A stretch of 64,000 bases of DNA from JAAYJT01 sp037446395 (GCA_037446395.1 JBBIIP010000015.1:5409-69408), one strand, 5' to 3'. Positions 44,788 through 54,371 are shown, counted from the first letter of the stretch. Notes: generated from the letters alone by a model not told the origin. A program made the numbers and translations.

Positions 44788-46140
44788 ATGGATGAATTTT
44801 CTCTCTATGCCATATCGCCTGTTGATGGGCGATACCGCAAACATGCTGGCATTCTTGCTCCCTATTTTTCCGAGGCTGCCCTCATGCGCTACAGAATCAT
44901 GGTTGAAGTTGAATATTTTATTGCCCTGTGCAAAACGGGGCTTCCGCAGCTTGCCGGTTTCGATCCTAAGAACTTTGAAATCCTTCAAGGATTCTACGAA
45001 TCATTCTCTACTGACGATGCTATAAAAATCAAAGAGATTGAACAAACAACCAACCATGATGTGAAGGCTGTGGAATATTTTCTTCGCGAAAAATTCGATC
45101 AGGTCGGATGGGGTAAATATAAAGAGCATATTCATTTCGGGCTTACTTCTCAGGATTTGAACAACACCGCACAGCCATATGCCCTAAGGACTGCGCATCA
45201 ACACATCATTCTGCCCTCCATCAATGAATTGGTATCGCAACTCAAACAAATGTCAACCGGGTGGAAGGACATTCCGATGCTTGCGCGCACCCACGGACAG
45301 CCAGCCTCTCCTACCCTACTCGGTAAAGAAATTTATGTTTTTGTAGAACGGCTTGAGAATCAGTTGTTGATGCTCTCAAACATACCATTTGCCGGAAAAT
45401 TCGGTGGTGCAACAGGAAATTTCAACGCCCATTACATTGCATACCCTGACATCAATTGGCATGCTTTTGCCGATGCATTCCTTTTCAACGTTTTCGGCTT
45501 GAAACGATACGCAACAACAACTCAAATAGAACATTACGATTACCTTGCAGCCTATTTCGATAACCTGAAACGAATCAACACCATTCTGATTGATTTGTGC
45601 CGCGACATATGGATGTATATTTCAATAGAGTATTTCAGGCAAAAAATCCGCCACGACGAAGTTGGATCTTCGACGATGCCCCATAAGATCAATCCGATAG
45701 ATTTTGAAAATGCAGAAGGAAACCTTGGCTTTTCAAATACAATGTTTGAGCACTTTTCGGCAAAACTTCCTGTCTCACGTCTTCAAAGGGACCTGACCGA
45801 CAGCACGGTGGTTCGCAATGTGGGTGTTTCGCTTGCCCATATGCTCATTGCGATGCGTTCGCTGCATAAAGGCCTTGGCAAACTGTTAATCAACCATGAA
45901 GCACTTCAGCGCGATCTCGACAACAACTGGGCCGTGGTGACCGAAGGCATACAAACAATTCTGCGCCGCGAGAATTATCCAGACGCCTACGATGCACTTA
46001 AAAAACTCACCCGCACCCATCAAGCCATTACACAAGCCGTGCTCAGTGATTTTATTGAAACGCTCCATATTTCTGAAAGCGTAAAACAAGAACTCAGAAA
46101 TCTACGACCCGAAAACTATACGGGGAGGTTCGTAATCTAA
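44788..46140 (+). CDS. purB: Adenylosuccinate lyase
   Basis: 450 residues of the E. coli PurB subtype, recognisable from the start MDEFSLYAISPVDGRYRKH. Family motifs are HFGLTSQDLNNTA, MLARTHGQPASPT and the signature GSSTMPHKINPIDFENAEG (flexible catalytic loop). It cleaves succinyl-AICAR and adenylosuccinate with release of fumarate, in the cytosol. Downstream genes belong to pyrimidine and purine synthesis too. Confidence 0.97.
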   Translation: MDEFSLYAISPVDGRYRKHAGILAPYFSEAALMRYRIMVEVEYFIALCKTGLPQLAGFDPKNFEILQGFYESFSTDDAIKIKEIEQTTNHDVKAVEYFLREKFDQVGWGKYKEHIHFGLTSQDLNNTAQPYALRTAHQHIILPSINELVSQLKQMSTGWKDIPMLARTHGQPASPTLLGKEIYVFVERLENQLLMLSNIPFAGKFGGATGNFNAHYIAYPDINWHAFADAFLFNVFGLKRYATTTQIEHYDYLAAYFDNLKRINTILIDLCRDIWMYISIEYFRQKIRHDEVGSSTMPHKINPIDFENAEGNLGFSNTMFEHFSAKLPVSRLQRDLTDSTVVRNVGVSLAHMLIAMRSLHKGLGKLLINHEALQRDLDNNWAVVTEGIQTILRRENYPDAYDALKKLTRTHQAITQAVLSDFIETLHISESVKQELRNLRPENYTGRFVI

Positions 46141-46221
46141 GATTTGAACACTAACGCAATGTGCCATTAAAATTTAAGGGCACAGCATTGGTCAAGGAGG
46201 CGGTTGCACAAGGTTTTCTTG

Positions 46222-46229
46222 TATTTTTG
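46222..46229 (+). promoter_or_regulatory. -7 box before DUF5606 gene
   Basis: TATTTTTG followed by C matches TAnnTTTG and lies 25 bases before the ATG at 46255. This suggests the DUF5606-pyrK-pyrD segment can be transcribed apart from purB. Confidence 0.45.
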
Positions 46230-46254
46230 CATACGCTAACCAATTTTAATTTTA

Positions 46255-46731
46255 ATGGAAAAGAAAAGCATCGCATTGGGAAAAATTTTGTCCATCGGAG
46301 GCAAACCGGGTTTATACAAGATGATCGCACAGGCCAAAAATGGTGTAGTTGTTGAATCACTCCTCGATCAGAAGCGCTTTCAGGCATTTGCCCACGATAA
46401 AATCAGTTCTCTCGACGAAATCAGTGTATTTACTCAAACCGATGATAAACCATTAAAAGAAGTTTTCAAACTCATTCACCATGCAACCACTGGGGGTCCG
46501 GCTCCAGACGCAAAGGCCGAAAGCCATGAATTGCTTGGTTTTTTCGAACAGGTGCTTCCTGAATATGACCGTGAAAGGGTTTATGTTTCGCATATTAAAA
46601 AGATTTTTTCCTGGTATAACCTCTTACTCGAAAAGCATTTATTGATTCTTGAAGACGAAGAAACCAAAGAAACAGACGAGGCTGCCTCAGAAAAATCCGA
46701 ACCGACACCTGATGGCGATGAGTTAAAATAA
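46255..46731 (+). CDS. DUF5606-family protein
   Basis: 158 residues. The first 55 residues (LGKILSIGGKPGLYKMIAQA, VVESLLDQKRFQAFAHDKIS) form a small beta domain, followed by a helical region (ELLGFFEQVLPEYDRERVYV) and an acidic tail rich in Glu and Asp. This is a Bacteroidota-specific family with no assigned function; the first domain resembles nucleic-acid or ribosome-associated small barrels, which is speculation. It is upstream of pyrK by 46 bases. Confidence 0.85.
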   Translation: MEKKSIALGKILSIGGKPGLYKMIAQAKNGVVVESLLDQKRFQAFAHDKISSLDEISVFTQTDDKPLKEVFKLIHHATTGGPAPDAKAESHELLGFFEQVLPEYDRERVYVSHIKKIFSWYNLLLEKHLLILEDEETKETDEAASEKSEPTPDGDELK

Positions 46732-46777
46732 TATCTGGCAATGAGTCCGTCCCTTGCGGATTTTTTATTTCAGCTTA

Positions 46778-47578
46778 ATGAAAAAGTTTATTCACGACTT
46801 TACTGTTCTCAGCAATACTCGCCTGAACCAGAAATATTTTGTGCTCGAATTGCATGCTTCGGCCCCTCTTCCACGCATAGAACCCGGGCAATTTGCAGCG
46901 GTGCTTGTGCCTAATCCAGCCGAAGTATTTCTTCGCAGGCCTTTTTCGATTCATGATGTGGATTTCACCAAAAACACAATAAAACTTTTCATTAAGATTG
47001 TCGGAAAGGGAACAGAAGCGCTTTCACAGATACAAACAGGTGAAACCTTAAACTTGATATATCCCCTGGGAAAAGGTTTTCAAATACCACGCCAAAGTAA
47101 AATACTGGTGGTTGGTGGCGGGTGCGGAATTGCACCGCTGTTGTTTCTTGTTCATGCGTTACACAGCAAAGGCATTGGGTGCGACATATTGCTCGGCGGA
47201 CATTCGGCTGACGACCTGATCATCTTTGAGCAGTTTGCCAAATATGGAAGCATCCATCTGATGACAGAAGACGGGTCGGCCGGAGAGAAAGGCCTGGTAA
47301 CCCAGCATCCCTTGCTTGGCAATTCGATCATCGAATTCCATACTATTTTTGCTTGTGGGCCAACCCCAATGCTCAAGGCAATAAGTGATCTGGCAGCCCG
47401 GCATTACATTGAATGCCAGGTTTCGCTCGAAAACACAATGGCTTGTGGCATTGGTGCCTGTTTATGCTGTGTTGTGAAAACCACCTCAGGCAACCGCTGT
47501 GTATGCACCGAAGGGCCTGTATTTGATACGAAAGAGCTGGCCGGCTGGCATCAACCCATGGTAAAATGCGACCTATGA
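46778..47578 (+). CDS. pyrK: Dihydroorotate dehydrogenase electron-transfer subunit
   Basis: 266 residues from ATG 46778. The N-terminal ferredoxin-reductase-type FAD domain has RRPFSIHD, the NAD-binding part has VVGGGCGIAPLLFL, and the C-terminal [2Fe-2S] site has the cysteines of CGIGACLCC followed by CVCTEGP. PyrK passes electrons from the PyrD flavin to NAD+. Its stop overlaps the pyrD start. Confidence 0.96.
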   Translation: MKKFIHDFTVLSNTRLNQKYFVLELHASAPLPRIEPGQFAAVLVPNPAEVFLRRPFSIHDVDFTKNTIKLFIKIVGKGTEALSQIQTGETLNLIYPLGKGFQIPRQSKILVVGGGCGIAPLLFLVHALHSKGIGCDILLGGHSADDLIIFEQFAKYGSIHLMTEDGSAGEKGLVTQHPLLGNSIIEFHTIFACGPTPMLKAISDLAARHYIECQVSLENTMACGIGACLCCVVKTTSGNRCVCTEGPVFDTKELAGWHQPMVKCDL

Positions 47579-48489
47579 AGAACCTGGGTGTCAAACTCCA
47601 TCATCTCGAACTGAAAAACCCGGTAATGACAGCCTCGGGTACATTTGGCTATGGACTGGAATACGAAGATTTTGTGGACATGAGCCAACTGGGGGGAATT
47701 ATTGTAAAAGCCACAACGGGCAATCTTCGTGAAGGCAATGCTTTTCCCCGAATGGCCGAAACATCAATGGGGATGCTAAATGCTGTCGGACTGCAAAATA
47801 AAGGGGTTGATTATTTTGTGAAGGAAATTTACCCAATGATCAAAGATTACCCCACAAGCGTGATTGTCAATGTTTCGGGATCAACGGTAGAAGAATATGA
47901 AGGTGTTGCCGAAAAGATCAATGAGTTAGAAAACATTCCTGCCATCGAACTCAATATATCGTGCCCAAATGTAAAAGAGGGTGGGATGGCATTTGGAACA
48001 AGTTGTGCTTCTGCACAAATGGTCACAAGGGCAATCAGAAAAATTTATAAAAAGACACTCATTGTGAAGCTTTCGCCGAATGTGACAAATATCGCCGAAA
48101 TTGCACAGGCAGTAGCTGATGAAGGAGCCGATTGCCTCTCTTTGATAAATACGTTATTGGGTATGGCCATTGATGCAGAAAAGCGAAAACCTGTGCTAAG
48201 CACCATCACCGGCGGATTATCAGGTCCTGCAATAAAACCCGTTGCGCTGCGAATGGTTTGGCAGGTTCATCGGGCTGTTAAAATTCCAATTATTGGCATT
48301 GGGGGTATTAGAGATGCAACGGATGCCATTGAATTTATGCTGGCTGGTGCTTCAGCCATTCAGGTTGGTACGGCAAACTTTATTGATCCTTGTGCGACAA
48401 TGAAAGTGTTGCATGGAATTGAGGAATATTTGGACCGGCATAATATTAAGTCAGCATGTGAACTTACCGGTGCACTCAAAATTGAGTGA
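47575..48489 (+). CDS. pyrD: Dihydroorotate dehydrogenase B, catalytic subunit
   Basis: 304 residues from the ATG at 47575, which forms an ATGA overlap with the pyrK stop; an in-frame ATG nine bases earlier is possible. Motifs: TASGTFGYG, ELNISCPNVKEGG with the class 1B catalytic Cys, VKLSPNV, GIGGI and GASAIQVGTANF for FMN phosphate. It oxidises dihydroorotate to orotate in pyrimidine synthesis as a PyrD2-PyrK2 complex. Confidence 0.97.
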   Translation: MKNLGVKLHHLELKNPVMTASGTFGYGLEYEDFVDMSQLGGIIVKATTGNLREGNAFPRMAETSMGMLNAVGLQNKGVDYFVKEIYPMIKDYPTSVIVNVSGSTVEEYEGVAEKINELENIPAIELNISCPNVKEGGMAFGTSCASAQMVTRAIRKIYKKTLIVKLSPNVTNIAEIAQAVADEGADCLSLINTLLGMAIDAEKRKPVLSTITGGLSGPAIKPVALRMVWQVHRAVKIPIIGIGGIRDATDAIEFMLAGASAIQVGTANFIDPCATMKVLHGIEEYLDRHNIKSACELTGALKIE

Positions 48490-48544
48490 TGTTGCTCTAT
48501 TGAAAATCAATATTCAATCTCCTTCACACATTCGAAGACACAAA

Positions 48545-48817
48545 TTAAGATTCTGCCTGAGTTTGTTCTTGTGACCCGAGCTCAATCAGTTTCTTAAGTT
48601 GCAGATTTTCATGGTGTAGCTCGTAAACTATTTCTTTGAAATCGGAGTTTTCTTCGGCAAGAATTTTAATTTCTTTTGTGAGATTTTCCAATCTCACTTC
48701 AATCTCCCTGATCTGCTTTTCAAGGGCCTGATTGTGTTGCGCCAATTCCACCTGTTTTGCCAGGCTGAGAATAATTCGCTGGGTGACTTGCTTAAATTGA
48801 TTTTTAGTACTAACCAT
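48545..48817 (-). CDS. Small coiled-coil protein
   Basis: 90 residues from the ATG at 48817; a TTG at 48835, overlapping the upstream stop, is also possible. Almost the whole sequence is a charged amphipathic helix with heptad leucines (QALEKQIREIEVRLENLTKE, VYELHHENLQLKKLIELG). The tail is polar (GSQEQTQAES). The function is unknown. It is coupled to the zinc-ribbon/LysM gene, which itself has a coiled coil, so the two may bind each other; this is inference. Confidence 0.7.
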   Translation of the reverse strand: MVSTKNQFKQVTQRIILSLAKQVELAQHNQALEKQIREIEVRLENLTKEIKILAEENSDFKEIVYELHHENLQLKKLIELGSQEQTQAES

Positions 48818-48831
48818 TATGTTATTAATAA

Positions 48832-49440
48832 TCAATTATTTAACTTGTGGTTCTTTATTTTAAGTCGCTGTCCAATCCAGATATGGTCAGAGTTTTTGAG
48901 GTTATTATCTTTCATGATGCGTACAAATTCTTCCTTGCGACCGTAATATCTAATGGCCAAAGTAAGCAGGCTTTCGCCTTTTTTCACGACATGAATGATT
49001 TCCTCTGCATTAGAATTGTCTTTAGGTGCTGTTTTGGCAATGTCGGCCTTAGCTTCAGGCCGGGCAGCTATGGAAGTAGCTTGCAGGATGTTTAGTTGGC
49101 TCTTGAGGCTATCTATTTGCACATCAAGTGCAAGCATGCCCTCGACCAGAGATTGATTTTCACTTTCAAGCTTAAGTACTGTTTCCCGAAGCTGGCTTGC
49201 TTGCAGATCTGCGCTGGATTTGTACTCGGCGATGGGAATAATGGTTAAAAAATAATAAGCAATCACCCCAACCATGACCAAAAGCAGGAGTAGCGACAGG
49301 GCGGCAATCCAACCCTTCTGCTTGAGCGATTTTCGCTCGATACGGCTAAGGGCATAGAAAATTTCCATGTCGGTGGAGCAGCCGGGGCATTGGTTTTGAT
49401 TGTTGCTGTCAATGGTTGTTTTACATACCGGACATTCCAT
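48832..49440 (-). CDS. Zinc-ribbon, transmembrane, LysM protein
   Basis: 202 residues with an unusual order. An N-terminal zinc ribbon (MECPVCKTTIDS, then CPGCSTDME; two CxxC pairs within the first 22 residues) comes before one membrane helix (about 44-68, WIAALSLLLLLVMVGVIAYY). A coiled coil (about 80-120) and a C-terminal LysM domain (about 148-195, HVVKKGESLLTLAIRYYG...IWIGQRLKI) follow. The topology suggests a cytosolic zinc ribbon connected to peptidoglycan binding in the periplasm. A similar arrangement occurs in scattered Bacteroidota hypothetical proteins; no function is assigned. Confidence 0.8.
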   Translation of the reverse strand: MECPVCKTTIDSNNQNQCPGCSTDMEIFYALSRIERKSLKQKGWIAALSLLLLLVMVGVIAYYFLTIIPIAEYKSSADLQASQLRETVLKLESENQSLVEGMLALDVQIDSLKSQLNILQATSIAARPEAKADIAKTAPKDNSNAEEIIHVVKKGESLLTLAIRYYGRKEEFVRIMKDNNLKNSDHIWIGQRLKIKNHKLNN

Positions 49441-49578
49441 AAATATTATTTAGGTTTTGTATATCATTTCCAGCGCATTACAGCACCCGTCAATTGTCCC
49501 CCTTCTACAGCAAAGATACAAATAGCAGCATAGCAAAATTCAGGGTCAATAAAAAATTACAGGGTCAATCTCATTTTG

Positions 49579-49586
49579 TATGTTTG
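49579..49586 (+). promoter_or_regulatory. -7 box of purD
   Basis: TATGTTTG matches TAnnTTTG and lies 22 bases before ATG 49609, inside the longer open frame from 49576, so it supports the later start. Confidence 0.4.
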
Positions 49587-49608
49587 TCGAAATTTAAATG
49601 GTGTAATA

Positions 49609-50913
49609 ATGAATGTGCTTATTTTGGGATCGGGTGGACGAGAAAGCGCACTGGCATGGAAGCTATCGCAAAGTAAGCTGATGAAAAGGCTGTTTATTGC
49701 CCAAGGCAATGCTGGCACATCTGAATTTGGAACCAATATCTCCATATCAGAAACCGATTTTCCAGCATTGCGACAATTCGTCGTTAAAAACGATATAGAA
49801 ATGTTAGTTCCCGGCTCAGAAGCACCTCTTGCGGAAGGAATTGTTGATTTTTTCAGAGCCGACCCACAACTGAATCACCTTAAGATTATTGGGCCTCCGC
49901 TGGAAGGGGCATTGCTTGAATCAAGCAAGGATTTTGCTAAAAGATTCATGGCCAAATATAAAATTCCAACCGCATCGTATGCTACATTCGGGAGAGATGA
50001 AATTGAGGAGGGTTACCTTTTTCTCGAATCGTTGCACCCCCCTTTTGTTTTAAAAGCCGACGGACTGGCTGCCGGAAAAGGGGTGGTTATTTGCCACGAC
50101 CTAGATTCTGCCAACAAAGAGCTAAGGCAAATGCTCATCGAAAGAAAATTCGGGGCAGCTTCGGATAGGGTTGTTATTGAAGAATTCTTACATGGTATTG
50201 AACTTTCTGTTTTTGTACTCACTGATGGAAAAAATTATATTGTTCTTCCCGAAGCCAAAGACTACAAGCGCATCGGCGATAACGACCAGGGGCCTAATAC
50301 CGGGGGCATGGGGGCTGTTTCTCCTGTTCCGTTTGCCGACTCCGATTTCATGAGTATAGTTGACAAAACCATTATTAAGCCGACAATCTCAGGATTACAA
50401 CTCGACAACATCCCCTATTGCGGCTTCATTTTTTTTGGAATCATGAATTGTGACGGGGTGCCTTATGTTATTGAATATAATGTTCGGATGGGCGACCCTG
50501 AAGCTGAAGTCGTGCTACCCCGAATCAAAAGTGACTTATTGCAGCTTTTTGAACTGGCTGCTACTTCAAAGCTTAATCAAGCCTTTTTGGAAATTGAACC
50601 TGAAACTGCAGTGGCAATTGTGATGGCTTCGGGTGGATATCCTGGTTTGTTCGAAAAAGGAAAAATTATAACTATTAATAAAGAAATCTGTTCCGAGGCA
50701 TTTGTGTTTTTTGCAGGCGCTGCATTCGATGCCAATAATCAACTTATCACTTCTGGAGGTCGAGTAGTGATTGCAACATCGCTGGGAGCATCCTTGGCCG
50801 ATGCAAACAACAAAGCATATCGTCAGCTTTCAGGCATTGGTTTCGAAAATGCCAATTACAGGAAAGACATTGGCCACGATTTGATGAAATGGCAGCAAAA
50901 AGCTCAATCGTAA
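49609..50913 (+). CDS. purD: Phosphoribosylamine-glycine ligase
   Basis: 434 residues from ATG 49609. It begins MNVLILGSGGRESALAWKL, has the ATP-grasp segments FVLKADGLAAGKGVVIC and VIEEFLHGIELSVF, then GPNTGGMGAVSPVP and VIEYNVRMGDPEAEVVLPR. It joins glycine to phosphoribosylamine in purine synthesis. DUF6427 and rnhB follow at short spacing. Confidence 0.97.
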   Translation: MNVLILGSGGRESALAWKLSQSKLMKRLFIAQGNAGTSEFGTNISISETDFPALRQFVVKNDIEMLVPGSEAPLAEGIVDFFRADPQLNHLKIIGPPLEGALLESSKDFAKRFMAKYKIPTASYATFGRDEIEEGYLFLESLHPPFVLKADGLAAGKGVVICHDLDSANKELRQMLIERKFGAASDRVVIEEFLHGIELSVFVLTDGKNYIVLPEAKDYKRIGDNDQGPNTGGMGAVSPVPFADSDFMSIVDKTIIKPTISGLQLDNIPYCGFIFFGIMNCDGVPYVIEYNVRMGDPEAEVVLPRIKSDLLQLFELAATSKLNQAFLEIEPETAVAIVMASGGYPGLFEKGKIITINKEICSEAFVFFAGAAFDANNQLITSGGRVVIATSLGASLADANNKAYRQLSGIGFENANYRKDIGHDLMKWQQKAQS

Positions 50914-50937
50914 ATTTTTTGACCCGATAAAGAACCC

Positions 50938-51915
50938 ATGTTAATTAGAACTTTCAAGGCAGGATATTTAATAAATATTATCCTGTTTATTATAATCAGC
51001 TTGCTTTTATGGCTCCATGCCTTCATTGAGCCGCAACCGATGATTGTCGAAAACAATTACGGATTGATCTATCACTACCTGAATTTCATGGCTTTGCTAC
51101 CGGCTCACCTCGTCACCGTAGTCGCTTTTGGATTTGTTCTCCTGCAAGCAATCATGCTAAACGCGGTTGTTGCTGATAATCCCGTTTTTTCAAGGTCTAC
51201 CTATCTTCCAGCCCTGGTATATGTAATTCTGATGAGTTATCTGCAAAGACAGCAAACCATACACCCTGTTCTGATAGCAAATTTCTTTCTTATTCTATCT
51301 TTGAAGAATCTTAGTAAGATTTATGGGAAAACCGATGACTTCAAGGAATCATTCAATGCAAGTTTCTGGATCGCAGTGGCCTCGATGATACAATTTCCTT
51401 TGGTGCTATTGATGTTCTTTGTATGGTTTTCTTTTATTATCTACAGATTGAGTAAGTGGCGCGAGTGGGTCATTTCTATCCTTGGATTTATAGCTCCTTA
51501 TATTTTCTTGCTATCCATTTTTTTTCTAACTGATGAACTCGGGCAATTTGTATCATTTGCAGAAGCGCAATGGAACAGTTTTTCAAGAGTTTCAATCCGG
51601 TTCGATGGGGAGTTATTACTTTTCTGGGCGCTTTTTTTATTACTTATGTTGATAGCCTTTCTAAAACTTGCAATCGAGCGTGGAGAGAAGCTGATAAGCA
51701 TTCGAAAACGCTTTAATGTGCTCGTAGTCATGTTCTTATCATGCCTTGCAATCGGATTAGGCGGTGGTTCAAATCCAATTGATCAGCTGCCGCTGTTATT
51801 TCCTTCATCGGCACTGGTTATTTCATATTATTTTATCGAGGCCCGCCGGGTTTTTTACGCTGAATTATTTTTCAGCCTGTTACTCATCATCATTTTTACT
51901 TCAAGGTTTGTTTAA
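50938..51915 (+). CDS. DUF6427-like polytopic membrane protein
   Basis: 325 residues with about eight hydrophobic segments (for example INIILFIIISLLLWLHAFI, HLVTVVAFGFVLLQAI, FIAPYIFLLSIFFL, LFFSLLLIIIFTSRFV). The pattern and length match the Bacteroidota DUF6427 family of unknown function. It lies between purD (24 bases) and rnhB (two bases), a setting that gives no clear clue. Confidence 0.8.
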   Translation: MLIRTFKAGYLINIILFIIISLLLWLHAFIEPQPMIVENNYGLIYHYLNFMALLPAHLVTVVAFGFVLLQAIMLNAVVADNPVFSRSTYLPALVYVILMSYLQRQQTIHPVLIANFFLILSLKNLSKIYGKTDDFKESFNASFWIAVASMIQFPLVLLMFFVWFSFIIYRLSKWREWVISILGFIAPYIFLLSIFFLTDELGQFVSFAEAQWNSFSRVSIRFDGELLLFWALFLLLMLIAFLKLAIERGEKLISIRKRFNVLVVMFLSCLAIGLGGGSNPIDQLPLLFPSSALVISYYFIEARRVFYAELFFSLLLIIIFTSRFV

Positions 51916-51917
51916 AA

Positions 51918-52544
51918 ATGAAGAAGACTTCTAATAGCCTGGCTCCTGCTTTTGGAAGCCTGCATATTGAAGCAGGGTGCGATGAGGCCGGGCGTGGATG
52001 CCTGGCAGGGCCTGTGGTGGCAGCAGCGGTAATTTTGTCTTCCGATTGCAACTATTCCGGGCTTGATGATTCAAAAAAACTGAGTGTGAGCCAGCGAAAT
52101 CGGCTTCGAATGGTCATCGAAGAAGGATCGCTTGCCTGGGCTGTGGGAATCGCCGACAATCACGAAATTGATCAAATTAATATTTTGAACGCCAGTTTTT
52201 TAGCGATGCACCGCGCCATCTCGAAACTTTCAATTCAACCAGGCATGCTGCTTATTGATGGTAACCATTTTCGGCCTTATCCTGGAATTCCGCATCAGTG
52301 TCTCATTGATGGCGATGCCAGGTATATGTCAATCGCAGCAGCCTCGGTGCTGGCAAAAACCCATCGTGATGAATATATGCTGCACATTCACAATGAACTA
52401 CCGCAATATGGATGGAGGCAAAACAAGGGATACCCAACACCGGCACATATCTCCGCACTTTGGGAACATGGCCCCACAAAATATCATCGGGCGAGCTTTC
52501 ATACAAAGTCACAATTGAAGATGCAATTTAACAACGCAACCTGA
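51918..52544 (+). CDS. rnhB: Ribonuclease HII
   Basis: 208 residues. The start AGCDEAGRGCLAGPVVAAAV carries D22 and E23 of the catalytic set, LLIDGNH the third acidic residue and SIAAASVLAKTHRDEYM the fourth. It cleaves RNA in RNA-DNA hybrids and removes misincorporated ribonucleotides. The start lies two bases after the DUF6427 stop, indicating coupling. Confidence 0.97.
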   Translation: MKKTSNSLAPAFGSLHIEAGCDEAGRGCLAGPVVAAAVILSSDCNYSGLDDSKKLSVSQRNRLRMVIEEGSLAWAVGIADNHEIDQINILNASFLAMHRAISKLSIQPGMLLIDGNHFRPYPGIPHQCLIDGDARYMSIAAASVLAKTHRDEYMLHIHNELPQYGWRQNKGYPTPAHISALWEHGPTKYHRASFHTKSQLKMQFNNAT

Positions 52545-52578
52545 AAAGCAAAAGTCAGGGTATATCAATTTGAACTTC

Positions 52579-52603
52579 TTAACCGAACATGTTGTTCAGT
52601 TAA
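52579..52603. terminator. Weak hairpin between convergent rnhB and glucosaminidase genes
   Basis: TTAACCGAAC, loop ATGTT, GTTCAGTTAA forms a ten-pair stem with one C-A mismatch. It has no T run, so termination is only suggested by its place between convergent genes. Confidence 0.25.
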
Positions 52604-52720
52604 ACTCAAACGCCTTTGTAATTCGCAAGCCCGGAACTCCAGGTGACCCCAAAAATAATAAATTAGGGATGAAACATTTTTATTCTCAACGCCTTACAGA
52701 AGGTTCAAGTTCCGAGAAGC

Positions 52721-53686
52721 TTATCTCAATTTTATCAGATCTCCGGCTTTCACTGGAGAGTCAAATTGTAAGTCGTTGGCGCGCGCCAGTTTCCTGAGCC
52801 TGACCCCATAAAGCTGGGAAATACCCTGGAGGCTTTCTCCATGCCGGACCTGATGGGTTTTTACGGCCGACCGTGTCCTTTTACACTGTATATAAACCAG
52901 GCTTCCCTCAGTTAATGGATGCTGATACTCATCAGCGTCGTTAAATTTCATCAACCTTGTGGGTTTAATATCAAAATCGTTGGCCACTGAAAACCATGTA
53001 TCGTTTGCCCTTGCAAATACGAATAGTTTCTTGTTGTTGAGAAATAGCGTTCTGTTATTGGGCCCGTTGCCAACCTTTTCAAATTCCCGATTCGTGGAGG
53101 CGACATAGGCTTCTTCCATCTGATGTATTATTTCCTCGGTAATCCCTATTTTCTCGTTCACAACTGCCAGATCAATCAGGAAAAGCTTATTTTCTTCAAT
53201 CACCCTGATTAAATGTTGTGCATAATCAGGGTTTGTGGCATAGCCTGCTTTCTTTAAACCATGCGCCCAGCCGGCATAGTCTAAAATATCAAGGCTGAAT
53301 AATTCGGCATACCTTGGCCTGAGGGTTAAGAACAAGGAGTGATCGTTGTACGATTCTTCAGGTGACAGGTATTTTCTAAAACATTCATTTTTTGCATCAT
53401 CGTCATAAAGAAACGTTGCACCTGTCCACTCTCGGTGGCATTTGATGCCAAAATGATTATTTGCCTCCCGGGCCAGTCGGCTATTTCCTGCACCAGATTC
53501 GAGCAAGCCCTGGGCTATGGTAATGCTCGCCGGAATCCGATATTCGCGCATTTTTTGCTTGGCTATTTCTGAGAATTTTTCAATATAAATCTGGTGGGAA
53601 ATATTTTGGGTATATACTGATGACTGCGAGAATATGATGAAATTTATGAGCAGAAGATTAAATATTAGCCTGCAAGTCTTTCTCAT
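52721..53686 (-). CDS. Exported glucosaminidase (GH73-type) with LysM domains
   Basis: 321 residues. Signal peptide (FNLLLINFIIFSQSSVYTQ), then a glucosaminidase domain (about 30-185). Its catalytic Glu is in IAQGLLESGAGNSRLA, and NHFGIKCHREWTG and FRKYLSPEESYNDHSLFL also belong to it. Two LysM-like segments follow, a weak one at about 225-270 (FVFARANDTWFSVANDFDIK) and a clear one at the C-terminus (HQVRHGESLQGISQLYGVRL). It probably cleaves the glycan strands of peptidoglycan in the periplasm during growth or division. Confidence 0.93.
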   Translation of the reverse strand: MRKTCRLIFNLLLINFIIFSQSSVYTQNISHQIYIEKFSEIAKQKMREYRIPASITIAQGLLESGAGNSRLAREANNHFGIKCHREWTGATFLYDDDAKNECFRKYLSPEESYNDHSLFLTLRPRYAELFSLDILDYAGWAHGLKKAGYATNPDYAQHLIRVIEENKLFLIDLAVVNEKIGITEEIIHQMEEAYVASTNREFEKVGNGPNNRTLFLNNKKLFVFARANDTWFSVANDFDIKPTRLMKFNDADEYQHPLTEGSLVYIQCKRTRSAVKTHQVRHGESLQGISQLYGVRLRKLARANDLQFDSPVKAGDLIKLR

Positions 53687-53848
53687 CCTGTTGGGTTGGT
53701 GGTGTTTTTAAAAAATAAATAATCAGTCAGTCATTTTGCCGCCTAAAAGTGGTAAAGGTTAAATATTAACTGAAAAAATTATGATTTGTTATGATGCCCT
53801 GATTGAATGCAAATACTTCAGGCATACATGAATCGGTATTATGGAACT

Positions 53849-54265
53849 TTATATGTTTTTATACGGATGACTTTTCCGGATTAATTCCAAAAACTCGCGA
53901 TAGTGCGAGGAATGTTCTCCGTAAACTTTAAATTTATCGCCCATCATCTGAACAGTGCATTGTTCTCCTGTTACCTCTGAGAACAGTACTTCGTACACTT
54001 CATCTTGCTCGTCAATCATGAGGATGCGGGCCAGGTTGGTATGTTTTCGAGAGGCGAGTCTGGCATGACAAATGGGACAAAAAAAGCTCACTTTCTCCCC
54101 ATCGGTTAAACTAAATAATGGATTGTGAACCATTGAATAATCACCGAGCGTTGGGCTAAGCATGACCAACCCCTGTTTCTTGTCGCCGGTTGTGACTGAA
54201 AAAGCTACATGATTGCCCACATTCAGGTAGCCTTTGCAGTTGGGACACATATAGTTACGCTTCAT
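53849..54265 (-). CDS. Small zinc-ribbon protein, hypothetical
   Basis: 138 residues. Two CxxC pairs, C7/C10 in YMCPNCKGYL and C63/C66 in FFCPICHARL, should bind one zinc. Between them is a beta segment (KQGLVMLSPTLGDYSM), after them a domain ending in HSSHYREFLELIRKS. I recognise it only as a Bacteroidota hypothetical protein type. It is transcribed alone and divergently from rsmG. Confidence 0.7.
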   Translation of the reverse strand: MKRNYMCPNCKGYLNVGNHVAFSVTTGDKKQGLVMLSPTLGDYSMVHNPLFSLTDGEKVSFFCPICHARLASRKHTNLARILMIDEQDEVYEVLFSEVTGEQCTVQMMGDKFKVYGEHSSHYREFLELIRKSHPYKNI

Positions 54266-54371
54266 AGTTGTAATTTTAATCCGATTTGATGAGAAAGGGT
54301 ATAAAGATACAACATCCCCGCATCAAAAGCAAGTGTGCAGAAATTTAAGAGTTTAATTCTTCAGCTTATTT

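Noticed and set aside
52570..52797. 75-codon plus-strand frame between rnhB and the glucosaminidase gene
   Set aside because: It overlaps the C-terminal LysM coding part of the glucosaminidase gene and has a TTG start with no recognisable product.
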